Assembly (NCBI GenBank): GCA_013396915.1
Contig: VWZL01003416.1
Location: 449,722-513,721 of the forward strand
Direction: 5' to 3'
DNA length: 64,000 nt
DNA from: Stercorarius parasiticus
Taxonomy: Eukaryota; Chordata; Aves; Charadriiformes; Stercorariidae
A program made the position numbers and the translations under genes. This document shows, piece by piece, positions 52,050 through 61,856 of this stretch. Position 1 is the first letter of the stretch. Each line of letters begins with the position of its first letter. The notes under the pieces are model-generated. The model made no database searches. It was not told where the DNA came from and saw nothing but the letters and a program-made list of their open reading frames with translations.

Positions 52050-52058
52050 GGGGTGGGC

Positions 52059-52336
52059 TCAGTCTGAAACTGGAAAGGGCTCTGCTTTTGAAAACATAGA
52101 AATATTACTGAAGAGCAGATCTGTTGAAGACAGCTCAATTTTGAGCCCTTAAAGGCAGAGAGTCATGAAAATCACAGATTAGTTTCAAAGATCATAGCCA
52201 GGGTCATATTATTTCTTTAGTATCTCGGGCAGGCAAAAAGTCTGTCTTTCCACAAAAAACCCCAGTCCTTAGCTGCTCAAGAGAAAGTGGCCAGAGGGGG
52301 TTGCTCACTACCGGACCTTTCTTTACTCTTGCAAAA
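52059..52336. repeat. Duplicated block B (copy 2)
   Basis: Second copy of the block at 50955-51232. It continues through the full poly-A run (52333-52349) into the sequence leading to SPATA16 coding exon 1. Confidence 0.9.
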
Positions 52337-52909
52337 AAAAAAAAAAAAAGGATTTCTACACAGATCTGGTGTCTGGTGTCCATCTTCTGGCTTCAGAGTA
52401 AAAAAGGGAAACGGAGCACACGATGGAAATGCTGTAGGGAAAAAAAGAGACTAAATGGACCTGCTGTTTAAAGAAAGGATTAAACATTTCACCCAGTAGT
52501 GCATGGACAACTGGGGTAGGGTGGGAACTCCACTGATTATTGAGATATTATTTGGTATCTCTGGGATCAAATCACCCTGATAAAGCTGCGATTAAATAGA
52601 GGAGCATTTTTTTTTCACTCTATGGAACTTAAATTTCTTCCATATGTAAATACAGTTGAAGACCTGGAGAAAAATTCAAAATCACCTGAGATTTTTCTGC
52701 TTCAGTCCAGTGCCTCCCTCCTTCTAGGATTTATTTATAGCTCTTAATTTTCAGATTTCATGTGAAATGGCATCTGAGGATTTTTGTTAAACCGTACGCA
52801 TCCCAGGCTTGTGCTCTTTGCTCACTTTGATATTATTACACCCAGTCGGTACGATGACAGCCTTTCATTTACTTTGCTACGATGATCGTATTTCTTTACC
52901 CCCCCCTAC

Positions 52910-53491
52910 CTCCAGTGCTGCTGAGAACTGCTCCGCTGCCGCCTCGTAGTTCTTCTGCCTGTAGCACGTGCTGGCTTCCCACAGCGTCCTCTGAAGCTCC
53001 TTGCCAATCCGGGGCAAAGCGCTGCCATCGGCTGCTCTCAGGGCAGTTGCTTTTTTAGACCGACGGCGCGCTGAGTGTTTGCTTGTAGACACCACCGGCC
53101 CAGCAAACTCAAAGGGAATGTCCTCCTCATCCATGTAGACCAACTCCGTTTCTATGTCCGTTAGGCTTTTCAGAGGAACATGCGACAGAGGTGTCGGGAT
53201 TAGCTGATTGTCAGTCTCTAAAGTTGTTTCTTCTTTTTCCACAGCTAGTTTTTCATTGTTTTCTGACTTCCGCTTACGTTTTTTTCTGTTTACATCATTA
53301 CTTTGTTTTTCCTTTTTTTCCCCCTTGTTCTCTGCCATTTTTATTCTCTTTATTTTATTTTTTGCTGCTCCATCCCCAAGGTGTTTTTTGACCTCTTGCC
53401 TTGCTTCTGGAATATCATTCAATTTGTTTGCTGCTACCTTTGTCTTCTTCCTATTACGCATTTGCTGAGAGGTTCCGTTCTTGCCATCCAT
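52910..53491 (-). CDS. SPATA16: SPATA16 coding exon 1 (start codon, basic N-terminus, first TPR-like helices)
   Basis: This segment encodes residues 1-194. I chose the ATG at 53491 because it has a strong context (A at -3, G at +4) and gives an N-terminus of nearly human length (194 versus about 204 residues to the same exon end). The frame is open back to the splice acceptor at 53558, where an in-frame TAG overlaps the AG. Residues 10-85 are very rich in Lys, Arg and Asn (EKQSND at 61-66 matches human). D94-NQLI is followed by PLSHVPLK, and ELVYMDEED at 116-124 is the conserved hydrophobic-acidic patch. Residues 166-194, with WEASTCYRQKNYEAA, form a TPR-like helix pair that continues in the next exon. 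The donor is CTGGAG|GTAGGG (phase 0), followed by a run of eight G. The family domain is NYD-SP12_N. Confidence 0.95.
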
Positions 53492-53557
53492 GCTTGTGAG
53501 ATCTTTTTGGAAGTTCACGTTGCTTTCTGATGCCACAACTTGAGCAAAGAAAGAGTC
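53492..53557 (-). other. SPATA16: SPATA16 5'UTR part of the first coding exon, with 3' splice acceptor
   Basis: Upstream of the ATG the exon continues for 66 nt to a strong acceptor: a T/C-rich tract ending TTTTCTCCTAG before GACTC, with the intron's last base at 53558. These 66 nt are also open in the SPATA16 frame (22 codons from D-S-F-F-A-Q), so an upstream exon could in principle extend the protein. The good Kozak context at 53491 and agreement with the human start make translation from 53491 more likely. The acceptor shows that at least one more 5' exon exists to the right. Confidence 0.75.
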
Positions 53558-55257
53558 CTAGGAGAAAATGTAGAAAAGTTAAGACTACCCAAATGTCGCA
53601 AAGCCAAAAAAAGCACATGAAAGCTTTCTCCACCAGGCATGTTGTAGGCACCGTTATGAGAGAAAACTCTTCAATAGTTAGTACACAGAGTATCAGGCTC
53701 GCTGTGATTACTTTCCTGTGTAAAAGTTCAAGGGTTAAATATTTTTGATAGCTCTTGACAATGGATGTTTGTTCATGTAAAGTAATGCCAGCTTGTTATA
53801 TCTGCAACAAGAAGGGAAAAATCTGGCTCTTAATCAAAAGAAAAACAACCCAAGCCCTGTGACTGATTGACTCGCCTTGTATGTTGTTATGGGGTGCAAA
53901 GAAATCACCGTGGCCTGATTTTTGAGAGGTGGTAAGTACAGTGAGTGAGGTCGGAGAGGGGCGTTCAAAAATCAGGCAGAGTGGATGTTTCCCAGAGGGG
54001 CACACGCTCCAAATGGGGTCCTAGCTCCAGCTGCATTTGAGCAAAATTCACATACAGATTTGGGTCTCAAAGCCATTTCTTATTGAACCATCTGCAAAGG
54101 ACATGAGTCAACCCTCCCCTGGTAGTTAACAGCCTAATTCTCAGTTCAGGGAGCCGCTAGTGGATCCAAACTGGTACAAGAAGGTGCAGAATCAAGTTCA
54201 TAAGCCTCCTCTCAACACCAGTTCCTGTACAATAGCAACGGTGACTTGAGCGGCATTGTAAACTGATAATTGTGCTCCGATTCAATGGAAATGTTGATTT
54301 TTTTCATCTGCCCCTGCTGACTTCACAGTGAAAAGGTGGAAGGCAGAGGTAATTTTCTTCTCAGGTTTTCCGTCAATTATGAAAAGTTTAATTGTAAATA
54401 GCTGGAATGATGACTGTCTTTCAGAATGGTTTGTTAAGCATAAACACTCGGCCTTAAACCTTGCGTTATTGTTTAACAGACCTCCACACATTTAGTGCCA
54501 GCTTAACGTACGCAACTTACAGGTACAGATTGTACAGAGGAAAGATACATAAGAAATGTCTTTCTGTTCGGCCAGAAACGGATTTTAAACAATAAGCAGC
54601 TTGTTGAGTTTTAGTGAGGGCTCTGCAGTGTGCAATACTGCACTTGTAAAAGCTGCTGGAACGTGTCCTGGGTGCTGTGCTACCACGAACCTTTACTGTT
54701 TAGCGCAATGGGCATCAGGCAACGGGCAGCAATTCATAGAAAGGGATAAAGGGAAGAGGCGACGGCGTTTTAGGCCATATGAGAAGCTGATATGGAATTT
54801 TAATGTAAATAGGTTTTCAAATCTTTGTCAGATTTCCCCCCTCCCTCCCTCCCCTGGCTAAGCCAGATTGCAGCCAGGGCTGTCACCAGCCCTGAAGCAG
54901 GGAACTTGTTGATTTTTGACATTTGTTCGTAACCTCCAGGCTGAAGACTTTACTGTAGCAGAACTGCCTGTGGAGAAACTTATTCCTCCTTCCACAACCG
55001 CAAGAGAAGGAGCGAGAGGTGAGGGAATAATTGTGTGATTTAAAGTAATTTCAGCAGACTTTTTTCAGCAATGTGCTGAGCAATCACAACTCCTACCGAG
55101 TTCAATGAGGATGGAAAACCACTGGCCCTTCCCAGATAGTGCTCCGCACTTGTCAGAATAGAGCTCAAAGGAATCGTATTTATAGCAAGCTATTTTGAAT
55201 GGCAGCAGTAAAGCAGCTGGAAAAGGCTAATGTACTTGCATCTGGCAGCAATTTTAC

Positions 55258-55379
55258 CTGTTTGTAAGACATTCAATCCCTTTTTAAAACAAACCATAGC
55301 ATAGTCCAAAGATTGGAAGCCGCGTTTTTCAGCGGTGGCTTCAGCACTAGGTAATTTAGGAAATGATGATTTATCTTCG
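55258..55379 (-). other. Candidate upstream (non-coding) exon of SPATA16
   Basis: On the minus strand a 122-nt segment is bounded by a pyrimidine-rich acceptor (CTCTGCTCTGCTGCACAG) and a good donor (ACAAACAG|GTAAAATT), and one frame is open throughout (EDKSSFPKLPSAEATAEKRG and onward). Splicing it directly to the exon at 53557 would put its open frame out of phase with SPATA16, so if it is used, it would be as 5'UTR. There is no homology support, and chance pairs of splice-like sites are common. Confidence 0.22.
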
Positions 55380-58300
55380 CTGTGCAGCAGAGCAGAGATG
55401 CTCCAGCCAGCCCCAGCTGAGGGGATGAGCCTGATCATCCTGGTGCTGTGTCATGCCAACGTAACGGCCACATATGGGGCCTGTGATGGACCTCCATGTG
55501 GCCCCGCAGTATGCGGCTATCTGAGGTTCTGGAGGGGAGGAACAGAGGACTTTCACAGCCTCGTGAGCGGGCTGTTCACTGAAGGTCCTGTAGAACTCCA
55601 GAAAATGAGATTTAAGTGCCTATGTCAGATACAAGTTTGCAGGAATTTTACTCTGAGCAGCCATGTAATACCGAGGAGCCCTCCAGGAAAATTAATGGAC
55701 TCTGCTCCTCACCAGAAAACTCACAAAGGCAAAGCCCTGCACCTGATGGGGGGTTGATATCAACATGAATGGGAAATTGGCTGGACAAAACTGTTTGCCA
55801 TGAGACTGTCTTAAGAAATATAAAATAATTTGCCATGGAATAAAAAGAAAGCAGAGCATATACTATGAAATACGGACCAATAATTCCTTAATCACTTACA
55901 GACATTTTTCTGGTGGACCAGCACCTGAAATGATCTTTGCTGTGTCGAGTGGATTTATACTGCACCTATTGTATTTTTAGGTATTCAAGCTGATTAACGT
56001 GACTTTGGGTTGTGCGATGGAAGCACGTTATAACTCAGGCAGGCTCACTTTAATCACTGCCTCAATAAAAAAAACACTTCCAGGGAAAAGCTTTTAGAAA
56101 ATCATTATCTTTGTCAGTTAAGTGTTTTCCTGAGACTTTGGTTAAAATGTCTGTTTTTTATTTTGGAAGCGTTTACTGTAAAATGCTTCTAATGAATCAC
56201 TATGCAGGGGAATGTAGATAGACAATTTAGCGCTGTAGTCAGAAGGAAACTACTCTAGATTTGTGAGCTCTCAGGAATGATCTTCCTGATTAGTCATAAG
56301 CAAGTTCAGCTTTCTGCATATTTGAGGGTTAAGCTTTGCCAAGAGACCTCTGCCCATGGCTCTCCCAGCCACTACAGCGCAGTATTTTGTTGGATCTCTT
56401 GGTAAGGAAACCACATCTCTCCACATGGAGAGGGTTACATGAAAAAAATATAAATGCAAAGAAACATAAGATCATTCATCTTTTAAAATCTTCCAGTTTT
56501 TGTCTGTTGATTTCCCAAGGTAATCCTTCTTGGGGAGAGTGGCCTGCCTACTAGATAATGTAAACTTCCTTATGTGCATGATCTTATGAACCCTATTACT
56601 TAGGCTTTTGTTCTGTATCTAGTTTGATTCTGCTTTCAACACCTTCTCCTATTATCTCACATCAGATTAGAGAAGAACCTGCTGATAAATCACACTGGCA
56701 CTTCAGCTGGCACCTAGTTGTTAAATTCCTTGCCAGTTCTTTGATGAGCCCTTTTTTCTTCAGAATTTAAACTTTGATTTCAACCAAAAAAGCTTCTGCC
56801 CTTACAGTTGTGAAGTAAAACCTTTCTAAACACTGAAGACTGCAGTGCTATCCTCCCAAATCTGCATATAGCAAGGCAGAACCACTGGGCTACATTCAGC
56901 ACTGATTTAAGTGGAGGGACAGGAGAGGGAAATTTCTTCTAGTAGTTCTCAGAGGGGAATAAGCCGCCTTGAAACAGAACCATCACATCGTCATTACAAG
57001 CTCTTTGAGACATGAATTCTGTAGGGCTGCGCTTCAGGAAAAGGTCTGTCTCCCAATCTCGGTTAAAATCTTTCAGTAGACAGCACAAGTCGCTGTTTCT
57101 GAGGATCACAGCTGCCTTTTATGGCAGAGGCTGCGGAGAAGGAAGCAAAACCAAGGAGCGGTTCCTCAGCGCTGGCCTGCCGGATTGTAGCCTTTCATGG
57201 TTTGGAGGTCTAGGGGGACAGTACGGCAGCTAGGAAGCAGAAAGGGGACTTGGTGATTATTTTTCTTACTCTGAACCAGGTCCCTTACGCTGACCATGCG
57301 ACAGCAGTCCAAGTGGACCCATGCTCTTGACATCGTATGTGCCCCACGAACGCCTTGCTAAAACTCAGAGACAAATTAGGCATCAGATTTGGAGAGAGTA
57401 ATAATTCTCCCTCTCCCCACCCCCAGCAGAACTGGCAGAGATTTCTGTTGTCACTGTTTTGTTTTATTTCCACTTCCTCTGCAGCATAAGGTACAAGCTG
57501 CCTCGTTCAGGATGGTCTGGCTGTACCTCATCTGCTGTCCCAGAAGCTCTAGTCATTAGTGGTCCATCTGGATTTTGTGCTCTCTGCTGTGAATGTTCAA
57601 CGCTGCACGGTTTCTAGAGGATAACATCACAACATTTTTCAGCCAGAGCATGACTGTATCTGCAACACGCACGCGTTTTGTGCAAAGATACCCCATCTGT
57701 CTTTCAGTGAGCTCACTTGGGTACCAGCAGCCACATCGTTGTGTTAGCCTGGTACCCCACCACGGCTAATTCACCCTGCTAGAAGATACATGTAATGACA
57801 ATGGCCGTATTGGTATACTACTCAGACAGTGATGGGACTTTTCCAGAAAGTTATAGGAACCGAACTCTTTCATCTATAATAGTCTTTTTCTCCCAGAAGG
57901 CCATTTGAAATCACAGGGCAGTCATCTGTTACAGTTCATTTCAGCGCAAATGTTGGAACAGGCGAAACTGCATCCAAAACTATGGAGCAAGTCTAAGAAA
58001 ATTATACCACTGGTACTTGTACAAGTGTTATCCCACTCCTTCAATGTCCTCTAGTACAGACAGAGAAATATAGTACTATAAAAAACACATCCAAAGCCCC
58101 ACAACAGATAGGTCATTAGCTGCCCTCCTCTATAATAATTTCACTTATATTGAATTCCAGATATCCTGATCCATCTCTAAGGTGAGGATGCTCCAGTTTT
58201 ATCACTTAAAAATGAAGCAAGATTTATCTGTATTAGATTTACAGACGGACTTTCTGAATGAGCATGTGCACCGACAACAGCTACGCTGAGATCTGAACTG

Positions 58301-61208
58301 GAGATTTTTCCAGTCCATCTTTCAGCGGGATGACTTTTTAAGCACTTCCTTTACTGCTGAATACCACAAAGGCTCAGACAATCTATTGATGACGAAGGTC
58401 AGCGCCTTCTTAGCAGCCCATAAAGTGAGTCTCTCACAATCAGGTTTCAGACTTTTTAAGATTCTAGCCATTTCTTTAGGCAATGAAGCAACCTAGTTCT
58501 TTTATCTTGCTATTTTTATTGTTTGAAAGCCTGAGTCACATCTGATCTTTTTTATTTTTAGTTTCCTTTTGGGGGGAAAGAAAAAAAAACCACCTTAATG
58601 TATCTTTTTTTGTTCAGTACTCTTATTTCTTTGTGATAGACATAAGTAATGGCTCATTCAGTGCAAAATCAGAACTCCTTACATTTTTCTTGCTGTGATA
58701 AGGGCACACTTGCCATTATTACAGCTGCATTGTCCACATTGCTGCAGTAAAGGTTTTGTCAGCACTTCCACTCTAAATACTGTTTTCACTCACCGTATTT
58801 AACCTGTTTATAAAAAAAAAAAAAATAATAAATTGGGCTCTGGGCTGAAATTTGGCAAGGGTAATTGTGGTTTTTTTCATAGTAGTTTGCAGGGTTTTAA
58901 CCATATTATCCTAATTGCTCTTTGAAGCTGAAACTCACATATTAATTGTTTATGCGGTGCTGAGTACAACAAAGCACTAATCTCATTAGGCTGTAGACAT
59001 AAGAGAAATATTAAGCTGTATTATAATTATGCTTCCCAGCTATCAGATAGCTAGTTCACTAGGCACTCTTACGCAAAGAAGTAAGCTTAGGCTTACCGTT
59101 GTTCAAAGTACCACAAATCCAATTCCTTCTGTTACTCACAATAGCTTACGGAACTTAACTAAAGTTGAAGGTAAATATGAGAGAAACAGAATGTAAGAAA
59201 CAAATCCCGGTTAAAATCCGTAAAGTGTCTTTAAGGATAATGTGCAAAAAGAAATAGGAAGTACAATTAAAATAATCAAGAGAAGTTTTTCACAAGGTAT
59301 GTTAATAAAGTCGTTGCCTTCTGGAGCAGTGCTTGAATGCAGAAAGGAAAGGATGGCGCGAAGATCACTGTCACGTGTCCAGGAATCCAAGCGCCTCCTA
59401 CGAAATAGTTGGGCGTTGATTGGGGGAAAAAAAGGAAAACAGGTAAATCCCTATTCCCACTAGCTTTGGATAGTCTTGAATAGTAATGGGATCTGCTTCC
59501 TCCCTCTCCTGAATCTTTTCCCCTCTTCACTCTATGTTTTGTCTGTCCTATCTTTCATGCCGGCATTTCTTGCAGTAAGGCTACAGAGGGCCATGGGCCC
59601 ATAGAGTGAGCCTGAGTGATTTACGAGGCTGCTTCTCCTGGCTGGTCAATACTACCCTTCTCTTCAACCGCTGCAGCTCCTAGTGCATTTCTGTGCAAAT
59701 CAAACGAGTTTAGGGTAAACAGATTCACAGGAGTACCTGGAATCTGAGCTAATCCATTCGATTAGGCACTGAGGCAGACTGGAAATACACACCGTGAGCC
59801 AGGAGTACCCAGTATGTCAGCCACGGGAGAAGGGAGAAAGAGAGGGGGATAGGCAGAACTGGGGAATTTCTGCTCTGTCTACCTTCTCCAGCGAAAGCCC
59901 ATCATATGTATTTCTTTGGTTTGCTGGCTTAGCCGAGACTGCATACTTTGGCACGTGGCTGCCAAGCTATTACCAGCATTATGGCAATTTTTTTAAGCTT
60001 TGAGGCAGCGTCTTAAAGGATTATAGCAGTCACCGAATTGGGTGAGCCAATCTCACAGGGCAGCTAAAACAAAGCTCTTAATATTTTCTGTTTCTTTGGG
60101 GCTTCTCCCCCTCCATGTGTTCTTTAAAGTATTATTTTAAAACTTTATCTTATTGAGTATCACGGCAGAAGTTAACTGCCAACAATTTAACACAAAATTG
60201 GGCACCTCAATTAACAGTTCATTGCTGTAGACACACACAAGGATCCTATTGACAGGTTATTTGAATAAAATTGGAGCTGTAAAAGGACAGTAGGCTAAAA
60301 ACTACCATTATAAATGAAAACCAAGAAGGAACCAGAAGTCCCCCCAGCAGCATATCTCAGGACAGTGAGGGAAAGCAAATACAGGAAGGAAGCATCGGTG
60401 ATCAGAACCTGGAAGAAGGAAAAGGAAGATTCAGTACATGGCAAGGGCTCAGGATGTGTGATTGGCAACCATTGCGACTAAGGAAAAATGAAGAGAGAGA
60501 AACTGAGGATGTTTTCTGCATATGTTTTTTTTTTTTAGGCAGGGTGTAACTGTCTTCCTTGCACTCCCTCCTAGTGAAACGCTTCCTCTAAAAGTGTGGG
60601 AGAAAAATACTGAGAGACAGAAGGGACAGCAGGGAAAGCATTTCAGCTCTGCGTAATGATGTCATCCTATTAGCACAAAGCCCTGCATTGTCAATTAGGA
60701 AAAAAAGGTCAACGCTGTGTCTGACGGGGATGTGAAGCCTGGCCAGCCTTCCTTGATTGGATTCAGCAGCTCAGCACTGCGGGAGCAGAGCAGTTCATTT
60801 TCATAGCTAAAGGGCCACTGAGAGGAAAGAGGGAGAGAAAACGGAAATTTTGAAATGGCAAAGGTTTCTACAGCAGGCTCCCAAAAAGTGGAGTTGTGAG
60901 AACAAGTAATTCTTCTGTGCGAGGAACAAGGATGTATGTGTGTGCCTAAGGTATAAACAGACCAGTGAGCTTAGGGTAATCCCTAAATGAAAAGGAGTGC
61001 AAAGATTGGTCCTACAACTGAGACATTGTGCTGAAAAAGCTTGAGATTTTTTTATTTTTTTATTTTTTTTTGTACTGCAATATTTCCTAATTCTGTTGGG
61101 AAGACAAGAAAGCAATTTTTGAAGAGATTACAAAGCAAACGTCCAAGTGTCCTACTTGCTCTCACTCTGAAGGAGATGAAGAACTATTGATTTTCTGAAA
61201 AGATTGCT

Positions 61209-61856
61209 TTGAAATGGTGGGAGCTGAGTACTTCTAAAGAACGAGTGCAGAGGGGCAAAGTTTGGTTTAGGAGGGTTGCTGCAGACTGTGCTGTGGGCTT
61301 GATTAGATCTGCCAACGTGCTATTAAGAGGTCTGCATCTCAAAACTGCTCTGGGCAGCCCTGCTTCCAGGATGAGGCAGGAATTCAATGAGAGCTCAGAG
61401 TACAGAGAGAGCTCTCTTTCATTTCACAAAATAATCACATTCCTATGGGACCAGGCCCTAGGAAAGCCCAAACCTAAAGGAGACATTTGCAGACCTATAA
61501 CAACTTCCATTAGCTATTGTGCAGTACACAAAACATATCAGCCGTCAGATCCACAGCAAAGAAGGCGCCTGACACCTCGCCCTGGCACAGAGATCAAAAC
61601 ACATAGCAAGAGAGATGTGGATACAGATCCCTTTCTTGCTCTAGCTATACCAGACAAACAGGTCACCGTGATCAAACCCAACCCTAGCTGCTGGTCAACA
61701 TCCCAGGGTGGATGTCCCTTTACCGTCCCCTCAGTTCTGTTCATTAACTCACGTTCATTGAAAAGAGATGTATGGGATGATATCTACATCTTAGCTGTTG
61801 ATGTTTCTGTTCACCAAATGCTACCTCTTGTGATGTTTTATATGGTAAAATGTTAG
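61209..61856 (+). other. Unexplained 215-codon open frame
   Basis: The frame is opened by TTG (no ATG near the start) and encodes a mixed, fairly basic sequence (KWWELSTSKERVQRGKVWFR early; QQRRRLTPRPGTEIKTHSKR in the middle) with no domain I recognise. It is one of the two longest open frames besides the SPATA16 exon. The region is less AT-rich than its surroundings, which makes long frames more likely. I see no CR1 or LTR hallmarks, no poly-A signal clearly tied to it, and no obvious splice structure. It could be chance, an old transposon relic or a lineage-specific transcript. Confidence 0.2.

Larger units (their letters stand above)
37574..52909 (-). other. SPATA16 intron between coding exons 1 and 2
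   Basis: This 15.3 kb intron has a GTAGGG donor and a CTTGTACAG acceptor. It holds CR1 fragments at about 40355-40672 and 49350-49750, T-rich runs around 46901-46929, a TTTA/TTTTA tract at 50270-50299, and the duplicated blocks with N joins at 50429-52336. No other gene is recognised. Confidence 0.6.
1007..53557 (-). other. SPATA16: SPATA16 gene, 5' and central part (continues left of base 1)
   Basis: Five exons on the minus strand join into one open frame of about 350 residues that aligns, as I recall the human protein, from its first methionine to the segment ending in Y-I-Y-T. Human SPATA16 is a Golgi and proacrosomal-vesicle protein of spermatids. Its loss causes globozoospermia (round-headed sperm without an acrosome). 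Introns within the window are about 15.3, 11.7, 11.3 and 13.1 kb, far shorter in total than the human gene (a few hundred kb), which fits the compact introns of birds. All splice sites seen are GT-AG, no exon has a frameshift or internal stop, and the phases chain without error, so the gene looks functional. The C-terminal exons lie outside the window. In human the neighbours are ECT2 (3' side) and NLGN1 (5' side); neither is seen here. Confidence 0.95.

Noticed and set aside
52898..52909. Alternative donor G|GTAAAG for coding exon 1
   Set aside because: It would add 10 nt, break the frame with coding exon 2 and destroy the conserved A-L-E/L-C-S junction.
55335..55757. 140-codon plus-strand frame overlapping the candidate upstream exon
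   Set aside because: It has no domain or splice support. It is opposite in strand to the only gene in the region and its length is compatible with chance.
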